DNA of 64,000 bases, taken from NCBI RefSeq assembly GCF_946187725.1, contig NZ_CAMHSK010000003.1, positions 1 to 64,000 on the forward strand, written 5' to 3'. This DNA comes from an uncultured Treponema sp. (GTDB lineage Bacteria; Spirochaetota; Spirochaetia; Treponematales; Treponemataceae). The notes under the pieces are model-generated. The model searched no databases, was not told where the DNA came from, and worked only from the letters and a program-made list of their open reading frames with translations. This document shows positions 8,622-17,327 of this stretch, piece by piece. Each line of letters starts with the position of its first letter. Within the stretch, counting starts at the first letter, position 1. The position numbers and the translations under genes were made by a program.

Positions 8622-9542
8622 ATGATTCAAGGCATTTTTATTGAAGGTATGATTTTCGGAATCATGGTACTGGGTGTATTCATGACTTTCCGTGTTTTAA
8701 ATTTCTGCGACATGACTGTGGACGGCTCTTTTCCGCTTGGAGCCTGTGTTCTTGCAGCTTGTCTGGTTCACGGTATTTCGCCCTCGCTGGCTCTTTGTAT
8801 TGCTTTTGTCGCCGGAATGCTTGCCGGTCTTTTCACTTCGGTGATTTATACAAAACTCCGCATTCCTGATTTGCTTGCCGGTATTTTGATGATGACCATG
8901 CTTTATTCAGTGAATCTGCGTGTCATGTCTAATCAGGCAAATGTTTCTCTCCTTCGAATTCCAACGACTTTTTCTAATATCAAGAATCTCATGAAGGCTT
9001 ATTTTCCTTTGATTTCTCCTGACTGGGGAATTGTATTCTTCCTTTTGATTTTTGTTGGAATCCTGCTCGTGATTCTAAATCTTTTCTTTTCAACTGATTT
9101 TGGCCTTACGATGGGCGCCCTTGGTTCTAATCCGCAGATGGTAATTTCACAGGGCGTTGACCCAAAAATCGTTCGTGGCGTGGGAATTTGCTTTGGTGAC
9201 GGACTTGCTGCTTTGAGTGGAGCGCTTTTTGCAATGTATTCAGGATTTTCTGATGTCGGAAGCGGAAGCGGTGTCGTGGTCTCTGGATTGGCTTCATTGA
9301 TGCTCGGTGAATTTGTCATTCATTCGAACAAAATCGGATGGCAGACTTTGCGCGTTATTTTAGGTTCAATCATCTACCGTGCGCTCATGTTCTTTGCCCG
9401 CCGTTACGGTTACAATATCGGAATGAACGCCAATGACTTAAAGCTCGTTACGGGCTTGCTGATTATAGTGTGCCTGATTGTCTCAAAACAAGACATCATC
9501 GCCTGGCTTAAGCAGCACTTGAAAAGGAACGAAACATGCTAA
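8622..9542 (+). CDS. ABC transporter permease (TrpY-like, BPD_transp_2 family)
   Basis: Integral membrane channel of an ABC importer of the ABC_sub_bind class. 306 residues and about 8-9 membrane segments. It carries the signature FRVLNFCDMTVDGSFPLGA near the N-terminus and GLAALSGALFAMYSGFSDVG and 'GLASLMLGEF' in the middle. The ORF track opens at a TTG at 8586, but homologues start with a few residues before 'IEGMIFGIMVLG', so ATG 8622 is preferred. No Shine-Dalgarno precedes it, but overlapping -10-like TATATT hexamers lie 4-9 bases upstream, consistent with a leaderless message. It overlaps the ATPase gene by 7 bases. The probable partners are the lipoproteins at 4265 and/or 25821. Confidence 0.9.
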   Translation: MIQGIFIEGMIFGIMVLGVFMTFRVLNFCDMTVDGSFPLGACVLAACLVHGISPSLALCIAFVAGMLAGLFTSVIYTKLRIPDLLAGILMMTMLYSVNLRVMSNQANVSLLRIPTTFSNIKNLMKAYFPLISPDWGIVFFLLIFVGILLVILNLFFSTDFGLTMGALGSNPQMVISQGVDPKIVRGVGICFGDGLAALSGALFAMYSGFSDVGSGSGVVVSGLASLMLGEFVIHSNKIGWQTLRVILGSIIYRALMFFARRYGYNIGMNANDLKLVTGLLIIVCLIVSKQDIIAWLKQHLKRNETC

Positions 9543-10336
9543 AACTTGAAAATATCGGAATCACTTTCCACCCGAATACACCAGATGAAAACACTGCCCT
9601 CAAGAATGTAAATCTTGAAATCAGAAAGGGTGACTTTATCACGGTGATTGGCTCGAACGGAGCCGGAAAATCCACTCTCTACAATATTATTGCAGGAACT
9701 CTAAAGCCCACGACGGGCACGCTTCTTCTTTCGGCAGATGAACAGTCTGCGCCAAAGAATATCACGAATGATCCTGAATACAAAAGGGCTCGTTATATCG
9801 GCCGAATTTTCCAGAATCCGCTTTTAGGAACTGCCGGAAGAATGAGCCTCGAAGACAACATGATGATTTGTTATAAGAAGGGCTTCAAGGGCTTGAAAAT
9901 CTCGCTGAACAACAAAATGCGTGACTTTTTCCGTGAGCAGCTTAAAGTCCTTAATATGGGGCTCGAAAATCGTCTCGGCGACAATGTTGACCAGTTTTCA
10001 GGAGGGCAGAGGCAGGCTCTCACGCTTTTAATGGCTGTTATGAGCAAGCCGAGCATTCTTCTTCTTGATGAACATACCGCCGCCCTTGACCCGACGAACG
10101 CTCAAATCGTTATGGATTTAACCCGCCGTTTTGCCCAGGAATACAATCTTACGGTGATGATGGTCACTCACAACATGCAGCATGCCCTCGATTTCGGAAA
10201 CCGTCTGATTATGATGAATAAAGGTGAAATTATAAGCGACATCAGCGGCGACGAAAAAAAACAGCTCACGATGGATTCAATCGTTGAGCTGTTCAAAAAA
10301 ATCAAAGTCAATAACGACAATGTTCTGCTGAATTAG
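9536..10336 (+). CDS. ABC transporter ATP-binding protein
   Basis: 266-residue ATPase energising the adjacent permease at the inner face of the membrane. Walker A GSNGAGKSTL lies at about residues 39-48, the signature FSGGQRQALTLLMAVM at about 154-169, Walker B ILLLDEHTAALDP just after it, and the switch His in MVTHNMQ. AALDPTNAQ and the late 'MMNKGEI' are typical of the TrpZ/ABC_sub_bind-associated ATPases. Its start lies inside the permease gene (7-base overlap), with GGAACG as a possible RBS. It is convergent with the next gene. Confidence 0.93.
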   Translation: MLKLENIGITFHPNTPDENTALKNVNLEIRKGDFITVIGSNGAGKSTLYNIIAGTLKPTTGTLLLSADEQSAPKNITNDPEYKRARYIGRIFQNPLLGTAGRMSLEDNMMICYKKGFKGLKISLNNKMRDFFREQLKVLNMGLENRLGDNVDQFSGGQRQALTLLMAVMSKPSILLLDEHTAALDPTNAQIVMDLTRRFAQEYNLTVMMVTHNMQHALDFGNRLIMMNKGEIISDISGDEKKQLTMDSIVELFKKIKVNNDNVLLN

Positions 10337-10365
10337 AGCGTCCGTTCGAATGTCGAGTTTTCGCT

Positions 10366-10908
10366 TTATTCTTTTACAACGATAATTCGTGCGGCTTCGA
10401 TTGTTTTTGTCTCTGTGTGCATCTTTTTGACTGCGACCCAGTCTCCGGCCTTTAAGTCAGAGATTTTGAGTTCGTTGATTTCTGGTCTTGGGAAATTGTT
10501 TTGCTCACGGCCCAGCTTTCTTTTTTTCTCGGATGGTGCATTGTCTTTTTCTGCAGGCTCATTCTCTTTAACAGAAGGCGATTTGCGTTCTTTCAGCTTT
10601 GTGAACGGATTTACATGAACCTGTGTTTCCTTTCCGTCTGCGTCTTTTACGGTCAGCGTTTTTGTTTCTGCGTTTACAGCGGTGATTGTTCCGAGCAGGT
10701 CAGCATTTTCGATTCCGCCGAATTCGGGTCCATTCATCCAAGGCATATTCGGAGTGCATGGATTGAAATTTCTTTCAGAAAAATTTCCCATTGGATGCCC
10801 GAATGGATTCATGGGAGAATTCTCTTTGCCTTTAGCGAAAGCCTGTGATGAGCCGATTCCAAAAACGAGTGCGGCAACTGCGACTGAAGTGAATAATGAT
10901 TTTTTCAT
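10366..10908 (-). CDS. Secreted DUF5666 domain protein
   Basis: 180 residues. The signal peptide MKKSLFTSVAVAALVFGIGSSQAFA has an A-F-A cleavage site. The region around residues 68-95 (LLGTITAVNAETKTLTVKDA) is the DUF5666 pattern, a short beta-rich OB-like domain found in secreted proteins of unknown role. A Lys/Glu-rich insert at 105-140 precedes a second beta stretch (LKAGDWVAVKKM). AAGGAG lies upstream of the ATG. It is divergent from the permease-kinase gene at 11081, with about 170 bases between, and convergent with the ABC ATPase. Confidence 0.8.
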   Translation of the reverse strand: MKKSLFTSVAVAALVFGIGSSQAFAKGKENSPMNPFGHPMGNFSERNFNPCTPNMPWMNGPEFGGIENADLLGTITAVNAETKTLTVKDADGKETQVHVNPFTKLKERKSPSVKENEPAEKDNAPSEKKRKLGREQNNFPRPEINELKISDLKAGDWVAVKKMHTETKTIEAARIIVVKE

Positions 10909-11063
10909 ATTAAACTCCTTAAAATTTGCGGCGGAAAGAAGGAAAAACGCCTGATAAGATTTATCAGCACAAGCTGACGATACTAACTTTAGCGTATCTG
11001 GTGCAACAGGACATTAAAAATAGATGAAACAAAGATTAAAAATTTCTCAGATTTAATTTTCTG

Positions 11064-11072
11064 TGTTATAAT
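11064..11072 (+). promoter_or_regulatory. Extended -10 promoter giving a near-leaderless mRNA for the permease-kinase
   Basis: TGTTATAAT ends 8 bases before the ATG at 11081. With a normal start site 6-9 bases after the -10, transcription would begin at or just before the A of ATG. No Shine-Dalgarno is present and the -35 is poor. The same arrangement is seen at 16063-16071. Confidence 0.55.
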
Positions 11073-11080
11073 TTTTAATC

Positions 11081-13933
11081 ATGCATCAAGAAAAAACTGG
11101 CTTATTATCAAATGTATGTTCTGGAATCCAAATATGGACTTTAGCTTTGGGCTGTATTATCGGATGGGGTGCCTTTGTCATGCCTGGTACCACTTTTCTT
11201 CCCGAATCAGGCCCGCTCGGCACGATAATCGGTGTTGTTATTTCCACCGTTATGATGCTTGTCATCGCCACAAATTATTCCTATCTTGTGCAGAATATTC
11301 CCGGAACCGGTGGCCCGTACATTTACACGCGCAATATTTTTGGCCGTGATCATGCCTTCCTTGCAATCTGGTCTTTGGAATTGGCTTATGTTTCGCTTTT
11401 GTGGGCGAATTCCGTCACTTTCACCATGATGACGCGCTACTTTTTTGGAGACATCTTGAGCTGGGGCATTCATTATAAGGTCGCAGGTTATGATATTTTT
11501 GCCGGTGAAATCATAATCAACATCATAATCGACATGATTTTTGCCTTTGTCGTATGCTTTTTACCGCGTTTTGCCTCTGCTCTTCGAGTGTTCTTTGGAA
11601 TCACGCTTTTTGCCTCTGTCGTCCTTCTTTTTGCCTTGATTGTCCATGCTCAGGGCGGTTTTATGATTCCGCGTCCGTTTTTTAACAACCGGGAGTCAAG
11701 CGTGAATCAGATTCTTCATGTGGTCGTTCTGGCACCGTGGATGTTCGTTGGTTTTGAAGTCGTCGGGCAAGTCATTGACAAAGTGAAGGTGAAGGCTGGT
11801 TCCGTATTTAAAATCGCAGGTTTTGCTATTTTTGCGGGAATGCTCATCTATATTTTCATGCTTTTTGTCGCTTGTGCCGGTGTTCCTCCTGAATATGCGA
11901 ACTGGCATGCCTATATCGGGCATTTAAAATATTTCCGTGGATTAAAGCAGATTCCGACTTTCTACAATTCGTATGCAATTTTGGGAACTAAAGGTCTTGT
12001 GCTTGTTGGAATCGCGGCACTTTCTGCCCTCACAACGAGCGTTCTGGGCTTTTTCAATTCATCCATGCGAAATCTTCAGATTATGGCGAATGATAATCTG
12101 ATTTCGAGCAAAATTGCAAAGGAAACGAACGGAAAGCCAAAGCTCGCTGCCCTCGTAATCTTTTTGCTCTGTCTTCCTATTCCTTTTTTGGGCAGAACGG
12201 CAATCGGCTGGAACGCTGACATCGCGACTTTAAGCGTTTCAATCGTCTATATGTACATTTCAATCTGCTGCTACCTCACCGCAAAAGAAAAGGTGAGCAG
12301 AAGGCACATGGTTGGCGGCGCAGTCGGGGCATTGATTTCCGCACTGAGTTTTATTCTGCTTTTGGTTCCGAATATTTTCACTGAAGATGTGCTTGCTCCT
12401 GAGTCATATTTTATGCTCACCGTCTGGAGTCTTTTGGGAATCGTCTTTTACTGGTTTATTTTCAAAAAAGATAAAGACAGGCAGTTTGGTTATTCTTCGG
12501 TCATGTGGATGATGATGTTTTTCATCTTGTTTTTTGCGCTCGGAATGTGGTTCAGACTAACTACAAAACATCAGATTGAAACGGCTGTCGGCCCACATTC
12601 AATCATCAATACTGTGCTTATCCGCAATAATTTGATTCAGATTTTCGTTCTGGGATTTGCGCTGATTATGCTTTTCAGTCTTTTTTCAACGGTCTTAAAG
12701 CGCGAAAAGGATTTGGACTATAAGATTATTCAGGCAGAAGAACGAGACAAGGCAAAATCGGACTTCTTTTCAAATATGTCGCATGATATACGCACCCCGA
12801 TGAACGCGATTATCGGCTACACGGATTTGGCTCTTCTGGACACAAAAAACACGGAACTGGTTGAAGAATACCTCAAGGATATTAAGATTTCCGGCGACTA
12901 CCTTCTTTCGCTTATCAACAATATTCTGGAAATGAGTCGAATTGAGCGTGGCAAAATGGAACTCGTTAATACCCCTGTGAATATCAAAAAGCTGCTTATG
13001 GACATCCGCACTATCGTTGATTCGCAGGTTCAGCAAAAGCATCAGACTCTTGTAATAAATGCGCCAATAAAGAATGAGCTTGTTATGTGCGACCGGCTTC
13101 GTCTTAATCAGGTTCTCTTGAATCTCGTATCGAATGCCATAAAATACACTGACGAGGGCGGAATTATTGAAGTTGATGCCGCACAGGAAGATACAGAAGA
13201 AATGGCCTGCTTCACATTTAAAGTCCGTGACAATGGAATCGGAATCGCACCGAAGTTCCTTGAAAAGATTTACGAGTCTTTTGAGCGGGAGCGTGAATCT
13301 CTCGTGAACGGCGTGCAAGGCTCTGGTCTTGGGCTTGCAATCACAAAGTCAATCGTTGATATTATGGGCGGTGAAATCTCTGTTGAAAGCAAACTTCATA
13401 AAGGCACGGTTTTCACTGTAAAAGTTAATTTTCCGGTTCTTCTTGAAGCCGAAAAAGCTGATGAACTTGAAGTGCTGGATGAAGAAGTTGAAAAGTCTCC
13501 TGCGCAGGTTGAAGAAGAAAACTCGCATCAGGCAGAAATCGCCAAAAAACTTGCAGGAAAGAAGGTGCTTGTTGTTGACGACATCGACATTAACCGCAAG
13601 CTGATTATACGCAATCTTGCTCGCTTGAACATGCTCTGGGATGAGGCTGACAGCGGAAGGGCGGCGGTTAACAAAGTAAAATCCGAACCGCAGAAAACTT
13701 ATGATATAATCTTGATGGACATTCACATGACAAACATGGACGGCTATCAGGCAACGAGTGCAATCAGAATGTTGCAGAACAAAACAAAGGCCAATGTTCC
13801 GATTCTTGCACTTACGGCTGATGCCTTTGAAGAAGACCGTAAAAAGGCCGAAGAAGCTGGAATGAACGGCTTCATCACAAAACCGATTGACCGAATCAAG
13901 CTCATAGAATGTCTTGGCAAACTGATAAATTAA
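11081..13933 (+). CDS. Amino-acid-permease-type sensor: APC transporter domain fused to hybrid histidine kinase and receiver
   Basis: 950 residues in three parts. Residues 1-540 form an APC-superfamily amino acid permease with about 12-14 membrane spans; the first helix has the unwound GCIIGWGAFVMPG pattern of substrate-binding APC transporters. Then a HisKA domain (FFSNMSHDIRTPMNAIIGY, phospho-His near 568) and a HATPase with an N-box (LLNLVSNAIKYTD), DNGIGIAP and GSGLGLAI. The C-terminal receiver (KVLVVDDIDINRKL) has its phospho-acceptor Asp in ILMDIHMTNMDGY near residue 881. It would sense or transport an amino-acid-like solute and pass phosphate via its own receiver to the Hpt protein encoded two genes down. 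Such transporter-kinase fusions are known in other families (for example SLC5-type CbrA); the ligand here is unknown. Probably leaderless; first gene of a three-gene unit. Confidence 0.88.
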   Translation: MHQEKTGLLSNVCSGIQIWTLALGCIIGWGAFVMPGTTFLPESGPLGTIIGVVISTVMMLVIATNYSYLVQNIPGTGGPYIYTRNIFGRDHAFLAIWSLELAYVSLLWANSVTFTMMTRYFFGDILSWGIHYKVAGYDIFAGEIIINIIIDMIFAFVVCFLPRFASALRVFFGITLFASVVLLFALIVHAQGGFMIPRPFFNNRESSVNQILHVVVLAPWMFVGFEVVGQVIDKVKVKAGSVFKIAGFAIFAGMLIYIFMLFVACAGVPPEYANWHAYIGHLKYFRGLKQIPTFYNSYAILGTKGLVLVGIAALSALTTSVLGFFNSSMRNLQIMANDNLISSKIAKETNGKPKLAALVIFLLCLPIPFLGRTAIGWNADIATLSVSIVYMYISICCYLTAKEKVSRRHMVGGAVGALISALSFILLLVPNIFTEDVLAPESYFMLTVWSLLGIVFYWFIFKKDKDRQFGYSSVMWMMMFFILFFALGMWFRLTTKHQIETAVGPHSIINTVLIRNNLIQIFVLGFALIMLFSLFSTVLKREKDLDYKIIQAEERDKAKSDFFSNMSHDIRTPMNAIIGYTDLALLDTKNTELVEEYLKDIKISGDYLLSLINNILEMSRIERGKMELVNTPVNIKKLLMDIRTIVDSQVQQKHQTLVINAPIKNELVMCDRLRLNQVLLNLVSNAIKYTDEGGIIEVDAAQEDTEEMACFTFKVRDNGIGIAPKFLEKIYESFERERESLVNGVQGSGLGLAITKSIVDIMGGEISVESKLHKGTVFTVKVNFPVLLEAEKADELEVLDEEVEKSPAQVEEENSHQAEIAKKLAGKKVLVVDDIDINRKLIIRNLARLNMLWDEADSGRAAVNKVKSEPQKTYDIILMDIHMTNMDGYQATSAIRMLQNKTKANVPILALTADAFEEDRKKAEEAGMNGFITKPIDRIKLIECLGKLIN

Positions 13934-13969
13934 AAGGGTGAACTGAGTGCAAAAAAAGGAGGAGATGCT

Positions 13970-15673
13970 TTGAAAGAATTCCTTGAGAACAGGCTTAAAC
14001 TCAAACGGCGAATTCTTGTCGTTGATGATGAAGAAATTGAAAGGAAAATGCTCAAAAGAATGTTGCAGAAAGATTACAGGGTCTTTCTTGCTGCTGACGG
14101 GCAGGAAGCGCTTTCCATCATGAAAGAAAATCAGGACACGCTTTCACTCGTGCTTCTCGATCTTCTTATGCCAAAAATGAACGGTTATGATTTGCTGGCC
14201 GAAGTCGCAAAAAACGAGAATTTACGGAAAATCCCGATTATTGTTCTTACGGCGGACAATTCAGCTGAAGTCAAAAGCCTTACGATGGGAGCGGCTGACT
14301 TTATTCCTAAACCTTATGATATTCCTGAAGTCGTTCTCACTCGAATCAACAAGACAATCCTTTTATATGAGAGCCTTAATCTTATTTCTGCCACAAAGCG
14401 TGATTCTCTCACTGGGGTTTTGCAATGGAAATATTTCATGAATTATGTTGGTATGGCAGACAATTACGCACCGGAGCAGGACAGGGATATTCTTGTTCTT
14501 GACATAAACCGATTCCATATTATAAACGAAATTCACGGTCGCCATTATGGAGACCGTGTGCTTGCCGCTGTCGGAAAAACAATCACTGAATATATCGATG
14601 ACAAATACGGTGTTTCATGCCGCAGTGGAACGAATTCCTTTTACATTTATCTTTTTCATCAGGATAATCCCGAAGAGCTTTTATGGAAAATACACCTTGC
14701 CCTTGAAGATGCGCTTGGTGAAGACAAAATCAGCATAAGAATGGGCGTTTATTCCCATGTTGATAAAAATCTTGAAATTGAAAAGAGATTTGACTGTGCT
14801 CTTCTGGCCTGCAAAAGCATAAAAGAAAACCGCAAAGGTGACATTGCTTATTATGACATTGACATGCACATCAAAGAGCATTATGAAGAACGGCTTATGC
14901 AGGATATGGAAAAGGGAATTGCTGCGGGGGAATTTGAAGTCTATTATCAGCCCAAATTTGCAATTCAGGCCGAACAGCCTTATCTCAGCTCTTCGGAAGC
15001 ACTGATTCGCTGGAAGCATCATGAACTTGGCGTAATCAATCCTGACACTTTTATTCCGATTTTCGAAAAGAACGGCATGATTCAGAAACTCGATCAGTTC
15101 ATCTGGAAAACGGCCGCAAATCAGGTCATGGAATGGAAGAGAAAATTTGGTGTAACAATCCCGATTTCAGTGAATGTTTCAAGAATTGACTTGCTTGAAC
15201 CTAATTTCGTCGAGACGATTTGTAAAATCGTGCGGGATGCTCAAATTTCCCCAGCGGAATACATGATTGAGATTACGGAATCGGCCTATACAGAAGACTC
15301 GCAGAATATCATCGACATCGTGCAGCAGTTGCGGAATTTCGGTTTCCATATAGAAATGGACGATTTTGGAACAGGCTATTCTTCGCTGAACATGATTTCA
15401 TCTCTCCCAATCGATGTTCTCAAACTCGACATGGCTTTTGTAAAGCATATTCATGAAGATCCCAAGGCACTCAGGCTGGTCGAAATCGTAATGGAAATTG
15501 CGCGGCTTCTGAATGTAAAGGTCGTTGCGGAAGGGGTTGAAGTTGAAGCACAGCACGAACTCCTAAAAAAAATCGGCGTAAACCTAATTCAGGGATTTTA
15601 TTATTCGCGTCCTGTTCCGGCAAAAGATTTCGAGGCTTTCATAAAAGAAAGGGTGTCGTATGACTATAATTAA
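13970..15673 (+). CDS. Response regulator with degenerate GGDEF and intact EAL domain (c-di-GMP phosphodiesterase)
   Basis: 567 residues. The receiver (RRILVVDDEEIERKML, Asp in LVLLDLLMPKMNGY) covers about residues 13-130. A GGDEF-like domain spans about 140-290, in which the active-site motif is replaced by SGTNSF, so cyclase activity is unlikely. The EAL domain spans about 305-560 with SEALIRW, the Asn in SVNVSR, EITESAY, MDDFGTGYSSL, VLKLD, VVAEGVE and IQGFYYSRP, so all the catalytic residues I can check are present. Predicted to break down c-di-GMP under control of phosphorylation. The start is a TTG with a strong AGGAGG site 7 bases upstream. The Hpt gene overlaps its end by 14 bases. 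Confidence 0.88.
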   Translation: MKEFLENRLKLKRRILVVDDEEIERKMLKRMLQKDYRVFLAADGQEALSIMKENQDTLSLVLLDLLMPKMNGYDLLAEVAKNENLRKIPIIVLTADNSAEVKSLTMGAADFIPKPYDIPEVVLTRINKTILLYESLNLISATKRDSLTGVLQWKYFMNYVGMADNYAPEQDRDILVLDINRFHIINEIHGRHYGDRVLAAVGKTITEYIDDKYGVSCRSGTNSFYIYLFHQDNPEELLWKIHLALEDALGEDKISIRMGVYSHVDKNLEIEKRFDCALLACKSIKENRKGDIAYYDIDMHIKEHYEERLMQDMEKGIAAGEFEVYYQPKFAIQAEQPYLSSSEALIRWKHHELGVINPDTFIPIFEKNGMIQKLDQFIWKTAANQVMEWKRKFGVTIPISVNVSRIDLLEPNFVETICKIVRDAQISPAEYMIEITESAYTEDSQNIIDIVQQLRNFGFHIEMDDFGTGYSSLNMISSLPIDVLKLDMAFVKHIHEDPKALRLVEIVMEIARLLNVKVVAEGVEVEAQHELLKKIGVNLIQGFYYSRPVPAKDFEAFIKERVSYDYN

Positions 15674-16004
15674 GTTCTTGAAGGATGCTGGTTGTGATGT
15701 CGAGACGGCAATAAAAAGGTGCGACAATGACGAAGAATTCTACCTTGAGCTGGTGGAATCTGCTCTTAAAGAAAGCCGCTATTCAAAGATTTCAGAACAG
15801 CTTGATTCTCAGGACTGGAAAGGTGCTTTTGAAAGCTCTCATGCCTTAAAAGGCGTTGTCTCAAATCTTTCGCTTGCACCGCTTGTCGATATTGCTTGTG
15901 AGCTTACGGAAAAGCTTCGTCCGATGAAAGAATGTGATTGCACTGAACTTATGACAAAACTGCTTGAAGCACGCAAGATGATTTGTCAGGGATTGAACGG
16001 CTAA
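15660..16004 (+). CDS. Stand-alone Hpt (histidine phosphotransfer) protein
   Basis: 114 residues, a small four-helix phosphotransfer protein. The phospho-His sits in SSHALKGVVSNLSLAPLVD at about residue 62, followed by the usual 'ACELTEKLR' helix. It is encoded overlapping the end of the REC-EAL gene by 14 bases, with GAAAGGG as RBS. It most likely shuttles phosphate from the receiver of the permease-kinase (11081) to the receiver of the EAL protein (13970), completing a His-Asp-His-Asp relay. No downstream partner in the same operon. Confidence 0.88.
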   Translation: MTIIKFLKDAGCDVETAIKRCDNDEEFYLELVESALKESRYSKISEQLDSQDWKGAFESSHALKGVVSNLSLAPLVDIACELTEKLRPMKECDCTELMTKLLEARKMICQGLNG

Positions 16005-16062
16005 GATTAAAGAATTTTCATGAAAAGTTCATCGATTATTCAGAGAAAAATCGCGGTGCCTG

Positions 16063-16071
16063 TGCTATAAT
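16063..16071 (+). promoter_or_regulatory. Extended -10 promoter, leaderless start
   Basis: TGCTATAAT is followed by 6 bases and then the ATG at 16078, so the transcript should begin at the start codon. No ribosome-binding site is present. Paired with the similar layout at 11064-11072. Confidence 0.55.
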
Positions 16072-16077
16072 TTTTTC

Positions 16078-16665
16078 ATGCGGAAAAGATTTTCTTTCCT
16101 GATTTTGCTTTTTCTCGTTTTTAACGGATTTTCTGCTTTTTCTGAGCAATCCGAGCCTCTTCCATCTGACTGGCATGAAAAGGAGCATTTTTTACCGCCA
16201 CGCCAGATGCCGCCTCGTGACATAATGAATTTCAATGGCCGTAAAATGCAGAAGCGTGAAGAAAAACTCAGCGTGATTGGCGTAAAAGTTTTCGATATGG
16301 GGAATTTTCTTTCGCTTTCCGTGATTTTTAACGCACCGCTCGATTCAAAATCAATTCAGAGCCGGGGATTTCTGATAAACGAAAGACCCCTGCCGCCTGA
16401 TACAGAGTTTCTTTTTAATAAGCCGCGAAACATGATTCGATTTGAAGTAGATAAAGCTTTTTGGGAATACGGTCAAGGCTTTGTAGGTTCTGGTTTTACG
16501 GAAAATCAGTCGGAATCTTTCTCTCTGAAAGTCCTGTTTGCCCGTTCTTTTGACGGAAAAATGATTCAGCCGGTCGAAATCCAAAATCTCGAACCAAATT
16601 CTTTTTATAAATACAGCAGAAAGGAGCAGAAATGGCAGAAATCACCAAAAAAAACAGAATTTTGA
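16078..16665 (+). CDS. Secreted protein of unknown function, first gene of a two-component operon
   Basis: 195 residues. The N-terminal signal sequence MRKRFSFLILLFLVFNGFSAFS is followed by a Pro-rich stretch (LPPRQMPPRD). A beta-rich domain then contains LSVIFNAPLDSKSIQSRGF and RFEVDKAFWEYG. The pattern resembles an Ig/SbsA-like beta-sandwich that describes 'constitutive' strands, but I cannot assign a family. The end overlaps the response-regulator gene by 34 bases, so the three genes (secreted protein, regulator, kinase) are tightly coupled. It might act as an envelope partner or input for the kinase, which is inference from position only. Confidence 0.7.
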   Translation: MRKRFSFLILLFLVFNGFSAFSEQSEPLPSDWHEKEHFLPPRQMPPRDIMNFNGRKMQKREEKLSVIGVKVFDMGNFLSLSVIFNAPLDSKSIQSRGFLINERPLPPDTEFLFNKPRNMIRFEVDKAFWEYGQGFVGSGFTENQSESFSLKVLFARSFDGKMIQPVEIQNLEPNSFYKYSRKEQKWQKSPKKTEF

Positions 16666-17327
16666 TTGTAGAGGATGATGCTGAACTTTCAAAAATCATG
16701 CAGCTTGAGTTGAGCCATGAAGGCTTTGAGGTAATAAGTGCTTTTGATGGCCGGGAAGCTCTTGAAAAAATTGAAAATGAAGAGCCTGATTTGATTCTGC
16801 TCGATGTAATGCTCCCAAAAATGAGCGGGCTTGAAGTCCTTCGAAAACTCCGGGGCGATATGAATTCTGATTTGCCGGTGATTTTGGTGACAGCACGCGG
16901 CGAAACAATCGACAAGGTTGACGGCTTGAACAGCGGTGCGGATGATTATATTGCAAAGCCTTTTAAAATCGAAGAACTTCTTGCTCGGATGAATGCAGTC
17001 TTGCGCCGTAGCCAGAAAAAATCCTCTGTCGTAAGGAATGTGCTGAAAAACGGCCTTATAGAAATGATTGCCGATGAAATGAAAGTCATTTTTGAAGAAA
17101 AGTCCGTAGAGCTTTCAAAAAACGAATTCCTTCTTTTAAAATACTTCCTTGAAAACACAGGAAAAGTCCTTTCGCGCGACGAAATCATTAAAAAAGTCTG
17201 GGGCGAAGACTATTTCATCGAAGAAAACAGCGTTGATGTATATGTGCGGCATCTGCGTTCAAAATTCGGTGATGAAGTGATTAAAACTGTGCGGGGAATG
17301 GGCTATATCATGCAGGAGGCTGAATGA
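16632..17327 (+). CDS. OmpR/PhoB-family response regulator
   Basis: 231 residues. The receiver has NRILIVEDDAELSK with the acceptor Asp in LILLDVMLPKMSGLE at about residue 55, a Thr/Ala switch LVTARGE and the conserved Lys in YIAKPF. The C-terminal winged-helix DNA-binding domain ends with SVDVYVRHLRSKFG and VRGMGYIMQ. The start ATG has AAAGGAG upstream, within the previous gene. The stop overlaps the kinase start (ATGA). Target genes unknown. Confidence 0.95.
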   Translation: MAEITKKNRILIVEDDAELSKIMQLELSHEGFEVISAFDGREALEKIENEEPDLILLDVMLPKMSGLEVLRKLRGDMNSDLPVILVTARGETIDKVDGLNSGADDYIAKPFKIEELLARMNAVLRRSQKKSSVVRNVLKNGLIEMIADEMKVIFEEKSVELSKNEFLLLKYFLENTGKVLSRDEIIKKVWGEDYFIEENSVDVYVRHLRSKFGDEVIKTVRGMGYIMQEAE

